Assembly: GCF_000003815.2 (NCBI RefSeq)
Contig: NC_049981.1
Span: 15,445,415-15,484,251 of the forward strand
Origin: Branchiostoma floridae
Taxonomy: Eukaryota; Chordata; Leptocardii; Amphioxiformes; Branchiostomatidae
Direction: 5' to 3'
Length of the DNA stretch: 38,837 nt
Shown here: one piece after another, positions 11,701-26,731 of the stretch
Numbering within the stretch: position 1 is the first letter of the stretch
How the letters are laid out: every line of letters begins with the position of its first letter
Notes under the pieces: generated by a model
What the model saw: only the letters and a program-made list of their open reading frames with translations
Databases searched by the model: none
What the model was told of the DNA's origin: nothing
Made by a program: the position numbers and the translations under genes

Positions 11701-14689
11701 TTTTCCAAATTGATTGTGAAAAATATACAATCATGTAGAACAAAGTTGTATTTTGATGTGTCAAGTCACGTTGTCAAAAAATATCTTGGCCATTTGAAAT
11801 GCTGGGGTTCTTACCTGGCATTTTTTTCACAATGTAGGTGGCATCTTACTACAGAAAATCCATGTGGCAAGTATGGAAATGCCTTAAAATGTTAGAATTT
11901 ATAACCCCCAGGAACACTATTGCATGCATTTTGAGGGTAAATTTTATCAGATAAAGCCAAGATTTTCTACCTTTGTTACAACACATAAAAAAACTGGTGG
12001 AAACAAAGTGTAGGGACTTAAATCACAGTGTAGGGGATACAAATTACCGTGTAGGGACACCTACGCTCAACTGCACTGGAAGAACCCTGAATTCAATAGT
12101 TACACTGCTGTGTTAATGGACAGATCCTGATGGAACGCCATATCGAACAAATAGAACCAGGTAAAACCCCCTATTCTATTTTGAACAAAAACAGCCCCAG
12201 TGCACTAGCAGACTTTGTAGAAGGGTCATATTAGTTGGCGTGTAATACAAGCTCCCACGAGTGCCCACTCTTCGCGACTGCGCGAACTGCTGACTTTTTA
12301 GTTTCATTTTTGTCAAGAGAAGGCATGCAGGTTTTATGCATGCAACAAATGCAGTAGAAACCCTGTCCCAGATAGATGTACCCTGGTTTCCACATGCATC
12401 AACCGCATGTCAGAAACAGGCCACTCCTGCCTACCAACAAAGTGATGCTATGCAGCGCCTCCCGCTTCCGCTTTGACTGAAATTATAACGCCCTTACCGC
12501 AGCTATATCCGCCCCCTCCTCAAACGACTGTATCCAGTGGATATAGCCTTCAACAAAGAAGGCAGCACATTTTCTTTCCGGTCCGGTCTGAGAGGATTTC
12601 AGGCCCCAAAAAGCCAAACAGAAGTCAGTCATTTGCATAAGCTAGATAGCAGCGACGGCCAGTTCTGTCTGACAACGCTGTTTTTGACAGAGGTATTCAA
12701 AATAGAACATGATCGAACAGAGGGCGGGGCCTCAGGATCGGTTCATTGGTTCCATTCACAGATTTTGAAGAAGTTTTTGGTTCTGCATAAAAGGTTGTTG
12801 CAATGGCTGATGGGTATTGCTTGTTGCCTTCCCAGCATGCATCAGCTGACGTGGAGAAGATGATCCTGGGGAACAAGTGTGACATGGAAGACAGACGGCA
12901 GGTGTCCCGCGACAGAGGCGAGAAGGTAAGATCCATGTCACTGTAAATTTGCTCACTTTTGTCGTGGTTTTATTTCTCTACAAAAGGGAAAGGAGGTTTT
13001 CACTATGTTTTAGATTTGTATTTGAAACAAATTGAATGTTATCTCCTTTCAACGCAGCTCGCCATTGAGTATGGTGTGAAGTTCATGGAGACCAGTGCAA
13101 AGAGCAGCATCAATGTAGAAGAGGTGAGACATTATCCATCTCTTTCTTTTGTTCTGTCAAAACTTCATTTGGAGACCATATTTCAGAACTTATATCAATA
13201 GGAGACTGAGTTACTTCCAAAGACCCCGTATGTTGCACCAGAACTATTTGTAGTTACCCACCCCACTATACAGCACCCGCTCTACTATCCTGTTTTGGAT
13301 AGTGGGATGGGTATAAACTAATCATAAAGTCTGTGCGTGCGACGGGAGATTGGTTGCAAATTCTCCACATGCCGCCTCTAAGCCTAAGGGGTATGGTCAC
13401 CCAGGGTAATTTGTTGTGTGCTATCTTGGACCAGTCTACTGTAAAAATAAGGGACTCTATGTTTGTTAACTGGACATATTTGTTCTATTTTTCAGGCCTT
13501 CTTCACCCTGGGGAGAGATATCAAGGCAAAGATGGACAAGAAACTGGTAAGTCCAGCTGTTAAGTAGTGGATGATAACCATGTGAACACATTCTGTTGTA
13601 CAACAGCTCCTTCTAGTGATCTATGGTGATATGACAAGACTGGATCATCATGATTTTGTCTATGCATTATTGAGTACTCTTTTACCTAAGAATTGTTTAA
13701 TGTCATGTAAACTTTTTTAAAAAGTCATTCATTGCTTTTATTTGTGTTGTTGTTTTTGTTGTTGTTGTTGTTTGATTTTGGTTAGCATACCTGCCAATCC
13801 ATTCTCACCCTGAGGGTGTAGATGTGGTTTGCTGGTAATCTACCATGATTTCTACCATACATAACCTCAGGGTATCTTTCCTCCCGGTACCCCCCTTAAG
13901 ACCCTCCTGTCTGCTGTAAGTGTGTGGTACATATTTCCCCTTGTAATAATCGTGTAGCAGTGTTCAAAATATTTTAGCAGATGTTGATAAATGGTAGAGA
14001 AGGTAGACTTCCAGTGCAGCAAAGTTTTAGCAAGGATTACTAACACATTTGTGGCTTTTTTTAGCTTCCAGGTTTACTGTCTTTTTAAGCTTATCAAAGT
14101 AACTGTAAATATAAATTCATTGAACAATTTCAAAATACAGTCCAACCTGTAGTAGTGACCATCTCTGCAAAATTGCCATTGTGACCACTTTTTGGTTGCC
14201 ATCTAGTAGACAGGTTTAACTATAAACTACATGTTCAACATGCAATAATACCAGGGCTGTCTCCAAGACCTGCCCCTCCATCCCAGGATGGACATTTTTT
14301 GTTGGAATGAAAAAAAATTTACCCTATCCGAAAAAACTGAACTTCATGACATGTATTTTCAAAAGCTTAAAATGAAAGATTTCAGAACAAGACAAAAATT
14401 GGCTCCTAAACAACTAAACTTTTCGACAGAATAAGATTCAAAGCTGGAGTCAGCCCTATGGTATATATACCTTTACATATATCATGCCTCACTGCAGTTG
14501 AAGATGGTATGTTGATCCCCTTTTAAACCTCCTTGGTTTATCTGTGTAAAGTTAACAATAACATCCATCATTTCTCCCTCCCCTCTATAGGACTTGAACA
14601 GTCCCCAGAAGGGCGGGAATGTGCAGGTGACAGCAGCAAAGCCACAGAAGTCAAGTCCCTTCTCCGGCTGGAAGTGTCAGCTCTTGTGA
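5729..14689 (+). CDS. RAB8: Rab8 small GTPase, eight coding exons
   Basis: Membrane-anchored GTPase; Rab8 family members direct vesicle transport from Golgi and recycling endosomes to the plasma membrane and cilium. Coding exons: 5729-5852, 9052-9112, 9548-9608, 10984-11061, 12836-12925, 13058-13123, 13496-13546, 14591-14689. All introns are GT-AG and phases join to 209 aa (vertebrate Rab8 about 207). Visible motifs: [20 protein letters not shown] (P-loop, K21 and T22), switch I with [27 protein letters not shown] (switch II, Q67), NKCD (121-124), ETSAK (149-153), and C-terminal CQLL, a CaaL geranylgeranylation signal like the CVLL of Rab8. The start codon is fixed by the conserved N-terminus. 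Rab10 and Rab13 fit less well: the first residues, SEDAFNSTF and [15 protein letters not shown] are Rab8-like. Exon 3 ends in a minisatellite made of its own splice junction. Confidence 0.96.
5853..9051 (+). other. Rab8 intron 1
   Basis: A 3.2-kb intron with no exon seen. It contains the palindromic element at 8070-8257; the rest is unremarkable AT-rich sequence. Confidence 0.7.
8070..8257. mobile_element. Palindromic MITE-like element in Rab8 intron 1
   Basis: The two ends are inverted repeats: AGACTGTCTCCAGGGCC on the left and GGAAACAGTCT on the right, with a longer matching block (CCAGGGCCTACACAGGCCAG) and an inner pair (CAGGGCCAAC / GTTGGCCCTG). Arms of about 50 bp with small indels surround a short pyrimidine-rich centre. 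No coding capacity; possibly a foldback element. Confidence 0.7.
9585..10006 (+). repeat. 69-bp minisatellite of the Rab8 exon 3 splice junction, block 1
   Basis: Units counted from the donor: 9609-9677, 9678-9746, 9747-9815, 9816-9884, 9885-9953 and a truncated sixth, 9954-10006. Each full unit is exactly 69 bp and nearly identical. It consists of intron-like sequence (GTGAGTACAGCAGCACATTC and onward) followed by a copy of the exon 3 end, ACCACTGTTTACTACAGG then GGAGCCATG, abutting the next donor. Units 1-3 start GTGAGT, 4-5 GTAAGT and 6 GTAAGG. Unit 2 ends ACAGCTTAC like the real exon; the others read ACTGTTTAC. Because 69 is divisible by three and exon 3 ends in phase 0, the units continue the Rab8 frame without a stop until TAG at 10005-10007. 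Confidence 0.97.
10007..10475. mobile_element. 469-bp non-autonomous DNA transposon inserted in the minisatellite
   Basis: The array is interrupted exactly here. TTTA at 10003-10006 is repeated at 10476-10479, and joining the two sides restores the normal unit sequence (ACTGTTTACTACAGG). The ends are imperfect inverted repeats: left GGGTATCCGCAGG, right (reverse complement) GGGGATCTGCCAG, with further similarity inward around CAATTTGCA. No coding capacity. A 4-bp target duplication plus short GGG termini indicates a DNA transposon; I cannot assign the superfamily. Confidence 0.85.
10476..10860 (+). repeat. 69-bp minisatellite, block 2, with decayed last units
   Basis: Continuation of the array after the transposon. 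Units: 10496-10564, 10565-10633, 10634-10702, 10703-10771, then a 51-bp shortened unit 10772-10822 that has lost 18 bp, and a remnant from 10823. The donor of the 10565 unit is broken (CTGAGT); the others keep GTGAGT, GTAAGT or GTAAGG. Divergence rises to the right (NGAV for RGAM, loss of ITTVYY). The remnant after 10823 may be the original start of intron 3. Confidence 0.93.
11062..12835 (+). other. Rab8 intron 4
   Basis: No exon seen. The interval at about 12120-12745 has imperfect inverted ends: GATCCTGATGG and TTCTATTTTGAAC on the left, with reverse-complement counterparts GATCCTGAGGC and TTCTATTTTGAAT on the right. It may be an old DNA transposon carrying a GC-richer interior. Confidence 0.45.
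14252..14458. mobile_element. CAGGGCTG-ended MITE copy in Rab8 intron 7
   Basis: Left end CAGGGCTGTCTCCAAGACCT, right end GCTGGAGTCAGCCCTA, which are inverted repeats of one another. A related copy lies at about 27392-27614; the shared block reads CCCTCCATCC followed by a few bases and GACA, then a stretch with CTGAACTTCAT. A further interspersed fragment of the CAGGTTTGACTGT-type repeat lies just to the left (about 14139-14218). No clean target duplication. Confidence 0.65.
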
Positions 14690-16466
14690 TTGGCCAGCAG
14701 TAGACAAACAAGCCACCCCGATTGGTCACTTTGAATCACAAGTGCTGTTGTGTTGGACTGCTTTGCTACAAACAGTAGGGATAAATCAGTTAATGTTAGG
14801 ATGGGAAAAAGGGTGCAGAAACATTTTACAAAGTAGGATAGTTTTGAAATATTCAGAGACCAAGTCTGGGTGTTTTTACAAGAAAATGATTGCTATTTTG
14901 ACAGAGGTTTACTGGCAGAGTCATAATTAACAGTTTGTTTACCATAATTTCAATTCAAAATTACTTACATAACCTTTAGGAGTAATACAATTTGTTGGGA
15001 AATTCCAGAGACTTTTAAAGGTGTGAAATTGATTGGACAATTTGTATAAGGGCGACTTGGTAGAAATTGGGGTACGAATGTAAATTAGACATTTTCATTC
15101 AGGAGAAACATTTGCATACAGTTATGTAAATTTTCCAGGATTTTAGGGTTGTACCATCAAATTTTAGGGAGTGACTGCCTCTATATTTTGGAACCTAACT
15201 TGCATTTTTTATACTGCAAACTTCATTCACACCAGTTTAGACAGGCAACATTTACCCATTTACCCATCCTGGATAGCCCATAAGCTGTATGGAATAGCCT
15301 TTTTAAGTCCACTGCTGTTTATAAATGCCTGCCATTTTTTGTCAAATGAAATGTTGGTAATAGTAGGGGCAAAAGGTAGAAACCAACATACCTAGATATG
15401 TCAAAGAGACGATTTCAAAAGACCCTCTCTCTCTTTCTCTTTCAAAGGATGCTTTCTCTTTTAAATCACCATAAAAACATGATGACAAATATTTCACAAT
15501 TATATATATACAGCATTAGACAATTTGCTTTTCAATCTAATTTTGGGGACATACTTGTCAGTTTATGAGTGTCATTAAAGTGTGGAAGAAGCGTTTACAA
15601 ACTTTGTTTATTGCCTAATGTTAGAATAGAAGGTCCAGTTGAACTCTGCTGTGCTTAATGATACTTTAAGGTACCATATCATCACTATGGACATAATAAT
15701 TGCACATGCACACTTGTAAATAGATGACTGACTAATGTTTGGTAGTTCTCCTTTTCTTCAGAAATACAACATGATTGCTCCAGTAACTGTCGTAGTATTG
15801 AAGACTCAACTTCCGCCTCCATTAATCTGTTCATTGTTCCAACTGTGCATATGCAGTGAGATGTATTGTGGGTAATATGTCAAAGTTGAAATCCCCTCTC
15901 GTTAACTCTTGTGTAGACCATGCCTGATACATGATGTGATTTGTTAATGTCTCAGGGGCCTTCACCTTTGGCATATTACCTGCTGCATCTTGAGTGCATG
16001 CACGGTTAGAACCATGCACAAGCTTATAGACTGACAAGGCCCTATGTCAGATGACAATACTGTATCGGTACATATATATGTAGGCCCTCAAAACATTTAA
16101 CTTGACACATGTGCATCCTTCCTTTTCCCGTGTAGAAACCAGTTTGTAATTTGGCATGTGTTTCAACATTGTGCATCAAAGAATGGCATTTGTTTTTAAG
16201 TAGTATTATGTAGGCATTGTACATCATTGCACACATCAATTCATAACTTAGATTAGGTGGGGGTGAGGGGTGGTCTAAAAGAACAACACCCCTAGGCCCA
16301 ATGATAGACAGCTATCATTTTATAGAGGGGGCACTGTTTAAAAAAATTCCATGTGGCATGTGAAAGCTTGTAAAGAGTATCATCCAATCTTCTCCAAGGG
16401 GTGGATATTGGCTGGTGCATAAATTTGATCTGAACCCACCTAGATTATATGTTGCCTCAGGAAAAG
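14690..16466 (+). other. Probable Rab8 3' UTR
   Basis: AT-rich sequence after the Rab8 stop with no exon or long ORF. A short CT-rich tract occurs at about 15424-15450. Confidence 0.5.
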
Positions 16467-16472
16467 AATAAA
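16467..16472 (+). terminator. Candidate Rab8 polyadenylation signal, proximal
   Basis: AATAAA followed by GGTTTTGTTTGCTC, a T/GT-rich downstream element. It would give a 3' UTR of about 1.8 kb. Confidence 0.4.
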
Positions 16473-17909
16473 AGGTTTTGTTTGCTCAAAACAGCAAACA
16501 TATCGAATTATATCAGTTTGCTATGAAAGTGGTGTCAGACGTAGAAAGCTGTTTTTTGAGAAGTTTGAACAAAAAATTGGAAAACATTGTAATTTTTTGT
16601 GTAATGGAAATGCATAGTGTCAATACTGAAAATGATTCCAAATGGTACACATATATACTAAATGAAACCTAGATGCCACAGTCACAAAATATAACAGTGT
16701 GTTATGTGTATTTGTTATTAAGATTCTGGTGAGAGGGATATTGAGACTGATACATGAACAGACAAAATGTACAATATTTGTGTAATATTTTGAGTAGTCC
16801 CTAAACTTTTTCAGTGTAATTTTCAAACATGTTCCAAGCACATTCATGTTTATAAAAGTTCAAGTCCAGATATGCCCTCGTAAAATGCCTTAGACTGTGT
16901 CTATAGCCTAAACTGCCTTGCACAGAAATTGTAGGGCTAAATATGCAGGTATGAATGTTGTCACTTGAAGGCATGCCAAAGATTTTCTTGTATCTTTGCT
17001 TAAGGGAAAACCATACCCCTTTTTTTCGTTACTGAATATTTACTAGTAGGTTATTACAGGGGTTTGTTCAATGAAATTATAACCTTTCCCACTTAACCAC
17101 CCCTTTGACAGACCAACATGGTACAACCCTATGGATTAAACCAGCCACAGGGATATACAAACTTGAATGTAATGGGTGTTTTCTGTACTAACTGTAAAAG
17201 TTATCTTAGGAAAATTATGATGAGTTTGTTGTTACCAATGTGAAGGGGAGAGCATTCTAATAGACTTATGATGAAAAGCGAACAACTTAAACATATAGAT
17301 GACTGATTTTGTTAAAATTTGTAACATTTGTAGGTGTTAGTCTTCATATGCCTAAGTTGATGTTACGTGTACAGGCATACATAAGTCACATGGCATGCAC
17401 AGACACAGTGAAACATTGTATTAATGTTATGGACACAAGTATTGGCTACACACTGATTGTTTTTCTAAAGGTTAAGATAAATATTCGCTACATTTGCAAC
17501 AAAAAGTTAGTTGTGGTGCAACCAGGATTTTACCCTCTATTCAGTCTGATTGCTACATCTTGTTGCTTCTGACAGACAAAAATGATGGTCATTCTATTAG
17601 TTTGACAGGCAAAGCTGGCTTGTCTACTAAAAATTAAAATTACTAAATCTTAACATATTTGCAGTGATTTTTATTTCACATGACTGAAACTTGTACTAAT
17701 ATCGTACTACAGAATTGTTAAAACCACAATCGTCAAGCACCACTAAAACATACTTGTCACTATTCCACTATGCAATACAACTGCTGCAAAAGTTCAGGCA
17801 TTTATAGTAGGTCGTTTTACTCCATGAGCGAGCATGGGTTTGAGATGACTGAAAAAAAAATTGTAGGGCTTGGGGAAACCTTGGTTACAACCTAACTTCC
17901 TCTTTGTTA

Positions 17910-18116
17910 TAGCCTCATTTGCAGACTTCTAGGAGCTTCTTTTGAGGAGAGTTGATTCACGATTTTCAAAATGGACCAGGTTGTCTAATGCTGTGGAGAT
18001 TGTAGGCACATGACCCAGGTATTCCCCTGCCTGGGCATACCTGCCCCATGTTGAATCACCAGTCAGTGCTCCCCAAAATAAATGGCAGCATTCCTAGAAG
18101 TCTGCAATTGGGGCTA
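17910..18116. mobile_element. MITE with about 25-bp terminal inverted repeats
   Basis: TAGCCTCATTTGCAGACTTC at the left end continues to CTAGGA at 17934. The right end (18092-18116) is its reverse complement with two mismatches, TCCTAGAAGTCTGCAATTGG then GGCTA. The outermost TA on each side could be a TA target duplication. No coding capacity. Confidence 0.75.
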
Positions 18117-18407
18117 CTCTATATCAGAACAGCTAGAAGTGTTGGTGTAAAGACAGTTGATATAATTGATGCTGCTTATGGCAGGTGCCAATGACTTTTT
18201 AACCCTCTTCCTGCTACAGTAGCCCATTGCCATAACCTGTTTCTTAAAGTCATAATGTTAGAATGCAGATAGAGGGTTAAAAATAGAGGTGTATATCTCT
18301 GTTTATCTGCTGTGACTCTTCAGGCTCTGATTGAATGAATCCTAGCCAAGTTGCTTGTAAAATTGTGAGGACAAGGCTACAATACTAGTTCCCACATTCT
18401 CAGTAAT

Positions 18408-18566
18408 CTTCAAGCAGATGTATTATCTAGCTCAGCTAAGTTTTTTGCGGCCTTTTGTCCATTTTTTTTTGGTAGTGTACTGTTTTTGGCTATTTGCCGT
18501 CTACTAGAAGAGAGAACCTAAAAAAAAATACTCACAGACATTGATACTACCTACATCTGCTTGAAG
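18408..18566. mobile_element. MITE with CTTCAAGCAGATGTA ends
   Basis: CTTCAAGCAGATGTA (18408-18422) and its exact reverse complement TACATCTGCTTGAAG (18552-18566). The termini share CAAGCAGAT with the elements at 5167 and 32132; the interior is different. Confidence 0.75.
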
Positions 18567-19646
18567 GTTCATCATTCTAATAAAGACATGAGGAGGCATT
18601 GATGTAGGCACTTCAAATTCACAGACAATGGTGAGTTTGAAAATAGCTTTTTTTTCTGTATCTAAATCAGAAGAATGGATATCATGGGTTTAATGATGGA
18701 ATTTATGTAATTGTATAAAGTTTTTAACCAACCATTCCTAACTTAACACCCATCCTCACCAAACCCCCTCCCTCATAGAGTTTACCCTGACAGGTGCACC
18801 TTTCTGTTGGTGGACATTTGTAGCTCCAACTGGTTTTTGGCAACACCTCTGAGGCAGAGCCCTTCTTTTAAGAATTGCATCCTTAAAATTTGCCAAGGAA
18901 ACTGTGCCGCTGCCTTACTGCATGTAGTTATGTAAGAAGTCGTGTAAACATTGTACATGTATTCACTGTGATTTGGTAAAGCTGTTTTTATGGGGAAATC
19001 CTTGTAAATGTTGCCAAGAAAGGGATATGACACTTGTACGAGATGTAATTCGAGATGCTTGAAGTGTAACTTGAGATATAGAATGACTGGCATACTTAAT
19101 CTAGGGGACTGTTGTAAAGACCTTTATGATTGGCATATTCTTACCAGTAAGTTGTTTTTGATTGGTTTAGTTCTGTTTACATTGAAGTCCATATCTGATT
19201 AAGAAGTTCAATTTCTCTTTATTGACTCTTCTCTTTTAATAGACCTTTAAATTGCGGAATATTGATACGTTTTTTTAAATGCTGATACTCTAAAATGAGA
19301 AAATTAATTGCAAAGAGAGTACAGAAGCCATGTTACAACTTTCAGTGGAAATAAGTACTTGCAATTGCCAGTTAAGATATTATGTAAAGTAGCATTCATA
19401 TTGAAACATTTTTGTGGATTAACTGTAAATTTTGTCCTTTAATTTTGTCCTTTACAAAATATGACATAGCGGTTATAACTCTTCAAGAGATTTGGTGAAT
19501 TGCAATAATTTAAACTAATTTTTTTGTGAAAGAAAAGGTTGAATGGTAGTGAATAAGAGGAAGTTAGGAAGGATTCTGATGGCTTTGCTCAAAATCACAC
19601 AGCACACTGCTCAGTGGTTTTTACTCACCCATGCTGCTTGGAAAAC

Positions 19647-19652
19647 AATAAA
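19647..19652 (+). terminator. Candidate Rab8 polyadenylation signal, distal
   Basis: AATAAA followed within 25 bp by TTTGTCTTTCTTGTTTCC, a strong T/GT-rich element. It would give a 3' UTR of about 5 kb and lies only about 360 bp from the convergent HINT signal. Confidence 0.4.
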
Positions 19653-20012
19653 GGCATTTATCAACATTTGTCTTTCTTGTTTCCTTCTTTCCATTAATCT
19701 TTCTGGGTTACATCTCTTGTAGCATCATTGTTGTTTGAATCTCACAATGTCCTGGGCCTGGATGCTTGGTACTCCGACTCAGTCCAAGCCTGCTTCATAA
19801 CTACTCAGATACAGGCTTTGAGACACACAAAACAGATACATGTAATAAGGAAAAACATTCACCCTCTCAACCTTTAAGCCACCACCACATGTATGTCTGA
19901 CCTTCATGAGACAGAACAAAACAGACAGTAAACCAGACAGTGTGTTGGTACAAGGGACATGAACCTTCCACACAAGTAACAAAGAACACCAGTTGACTTC
20001 TCAAACGCTTCC

Positions 20013-20018
20013 TTTATT
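20013..20018 (-). terminator. Candidate polyadenylation signal of the distal HINT1-like gene
   Basis: AATAAA on the minus strand, about 410 nt after the stop codon at 20427. Confidence 0.45.
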
Positions 20019-20426
20019 TCCATAGACTTTCTTCTCAAGAAGTCTTTGTAACGTAGGCATGAAAATTTTAACAACCTTCATGCAAAATCACATTTCATTA
20101 GAGCTCTTATTTTACCTTGCATCCTGGCATAAAGAAGTACATTAGATTGACACCATTGTTCTAATATCACAGCTACCATAGTACAAATCCTCTATTCGTC
20201 TCTTAGTTTTTATCATGCAAGCAAAGATAAAGATTGGTGCAAGTTACTCTGATGTATGTAGCAAATTTTTACCGTATGTAAAAATTCCTGCTAGCTACAG
20301 ACAGACTTTTGGAGTCTTATGGCAAGGGCAGATAGAGCAAAGATGAAATCAGTTGATTGGCAGCAGAAAGTTCCTGCAGACTTTGCAGCTCCCAGTATCC
20401 TTTGCTGTTCCCAGCATTCTTTGCAC

Positions 20427-22669
<2,243 letters not shown>

Positions 22670-22861
22670 GTTGGCAGCTGACACTTGCTCTCGTTCCCAG
22701 AGTCTCGCTTGCCTTACAAAAGCGACCCCTTTTAATCTGTAATATTAATGCAGGTCGCGAGTGCAGGTTACTCGAGGCTGAACTAAAATCACCAATTTGT
22801 TCATGCGATCTAAAAACTGACTTAAGTTATGTTAAATGCTTACTAATGGTTTAAGTTACTT

Positions 22862-22881
22862 ACTTTATTACTTACTTTATT
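22862..22881 (-). terminator. Candidate polyadenylation signals of HINT1-like copy B
   Basis: Two AATAAA motifs on the minus strand within 20 bp (reading AATAAAGTAAGTAATAAAG), about 700 nt after the copy B stop and about 190 bp upstream of the copy A start codon. The two genes are tightly spaced. Confidence 0.35.
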
Positions 22882-23580
22882 TTCATGGTGGTATTATTAC
22901 TATTATTACAGCAACAAGGTGAATACTAATAGGTTCTAGATTTCGGTCACAATATTTTATACCACGGACAAGTGTTGTGTAGTGTAGCCTCATATATGAT
23001 GTGGAAACTGATTGGTACGGATGACATTTTCGATATTACCACACATCAAACATTGCTATATGCTGATTGGTCAACATGGAATAACTGACAATCAAAGTGA
23101 CGCAATACGATCTCAAACCAACTTTTATACCACTACACAGTATAAAAAAAGTTTAAGCCTCGCTAGCTTTCATGTTTAAGTGTTAACAAATGGTGTAAAA
23201 ATCGAGGTAATGATACAACAACAAAATGAAAACGTTCAAGATACTTATCACAAATATATAGATGGCAATGAATAATATTACAGACTGTATATAAAGGAGG
23301 TTATATAAAACACCATGGTTTAAATTAAGGAAACTGAGGTATTTGACCTAAATGAAGTTGCCCTATCTATTGGCTAATGAGAAGCCTTGGACGGATCCTG
23401 ACAATATTTGCTACTGCTAGGTTGATAGGAAAATGAAGATCAAGTTCAATAATGAGCCCCAGAGCGGCTCTCTAAGGTACTGCAGCCGAACTTTCATTTT
23501 TTATATATTGTTTCACCGGTATATAATATGCATATCCCATGATACAGCACGATGCAGCATGCCTCCCACAATGCCCTTTA

Positions 23581-24829
<1,249 letters not shown>

Positions 24830-25154
24830 GATGGTCACGTGGTCTAACTCGTTCCCAGGGTCACCGGACACTTGATGGACAGATTTGGCCTTTCACACAT
24901 TCACTCACTCATCAGGTGTATGCCTCGGTACACTCAGGTTCATGGAGTGGACATGGTGATATTGAAGTTTTTCTCCCTGCCCATTCATGATGTCTGCTTG
25001 CTATATTTTCACTTCATAAAATATCTGTGAACCAACTCACTCATTGCTTTTTCAGTAACAAGAAAAAAGACCAGCAAAAACTGTGTCAATCAAAGCATCA
25101 AGTTTTAATAGCATGTATTTACTTTTCATACACTGATATTATCTGGTTGATATT

Positions 25155-25324
25155 TACCCTGGTCGCCAGAGAACAGCGCTCGCGGCTACGGTTCTTTCCC
25201 GGGCCCCTAGCAACATAGCCACATAAATCGAATTAGCCGGCCCGGGGAGATACGCCACCGCGCAGTACTGCGTAGAAGGCATAATTCCCTTAGCCGGCTA
25301 AGTTGTACTCTGATATCCAGGGTA
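25155..25324. mobile_element. MITE with TACCCTGG ends
   Basis: Left end TACCCTGGTCGCCAGAG, right end CTCTGATATCCAGGGTA; these are imperfect inverted repeats. The GC-rich interior (CGCTCGCGGCTACGG, CCGGCCCGGGG) stands out from the AT-rich surroundings. It lies between the HINT1 copy B promoter and the Rab gene 3' end. Confidence 0.7.
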
Positions 25325-26731
25325 GTTCATATTGCACTACACCTACAGTAATATAAATTGTTTACCATGTATAACTGTTACTGCAATACAAGATATGAGA
25401 AGACAGTTGAACATTTTACAATTATGCACCTTTTCAGAGAAGAGCATGGGAGGATTTTATAGGGGCCAGCCCTAAATAGGTTACAACACTCCCAAAGTCA
25501 AGTACACAAACATGGGCTCTTACATTGTTCTGTATGTTTGCCCTCAACTGTTAAACTGAAAATTTGAAAAGGCAAAATCACAACAAAGAACACAGAAATT
25601 AACTCTGCTCTACATTTATGTTTTTGAAATTAATTCTTCGTTGCATATGTAGATTTTTAGTTTACAAAGACAGGTATGGATGGATGGATGGTAAAATGAA
25701 TAAATGATTGATTGATAGGATGAATTAATGAATGGATGAATGAATAAATGAATGAATAAATGAATGAATTGTTTGGAAAATGTTTAGATTCAATCAATAA
25801 TAAGTCACATGTCTGTATGCATATCATCAAAACTCAGATTTGAAACTAAGTAGCGTTTCATTATCACAAATCATAATCACTGACTTTTTTTATGGTAATA
25901 GATGGAAAATCGACAGCTATAGAGCCCTTAGAATAACAAACAATACATCATTATTACATGAAATACAACATCATATGTGGCCATGCCAATGAGGATTGAG
26001 GCACTTGTTGAGAAGTGTAAGAAAAATTGGCAAAGAATGCATGAAAGAGTATGGCACTAACCCTGAGGAAGCTATCCAAAAGTTTACCATTGTATGGCTT
26101 AAAAAAAACTGGTAACATTATAGATGAGGAAACAATTTGTAATGATATTGAATGCTATTATATCAATATCATGTATGACAGTTTGTAATGTCTGAAACTG
26201 TAAGAAAGAGGTCTACAGTATCAAGATGTTTTCTATAAAAATTTGTGTACAGAATCTTTGTCTACTTTTTGCATGTTCTGAGCAGCAATCCTCTTCAATA
26301 TCTATAATAAATGTCTAGTAAATGTTGATCAAAACAAATAATTATAGACAATGATCTGATTACAGCAAAAATATGAAACAATTACAGTACAATCAACCAA
26401 CAACACTTGAGTATTAGAACAAGGTACAAATGTATTTGAGAAGTAGGTAATCCTTCAGGGAACCCTCACAGAGACAACACCTTTATCATGGGAGTTAACA
26501 AGTTTACAGATCCAAGGGTTTGGGGTTCAATTCCCAGGCACATACTATCTTTCACCACGTTCATATTTCTCACAGATCTTGAGTAAATCAAGATCAAATC
26601 ACCCTTGAACTTTCTTGGGTAGAGGTGGCACTTGCTGCCATCATGTGCTGCAGTACCAAAATGTTGCAGCAGGGGGCAGTGCTGATCCACTGCAGAAAAC
26701 AACTGGCATCACTGCATATGTCTCAACTTAT
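25325..26731. other. AT-rich intergenic / 3' flank of the minus-strand Rab gene
   Basis: No coding block recognised. A degenerate GGAT/GAAT/AAATG tetranucleotide tract lies at about 25677-25770. The Rab gene 3' UTR must run into this region, but I see no clear AATAAA on the minus strand close to the stop. Confidence 0.5.

Larger units (their letters stand above)
16473..19646. other. Long AT-rich stretch with two MITEs, no gene seen
   Basis: Either an extended Rab8 3' UTR or intergenic DNA. No conserved coding block on either strand. It holds the elements at 17910-18116 and 18408-18566. Confidence 0.5.
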
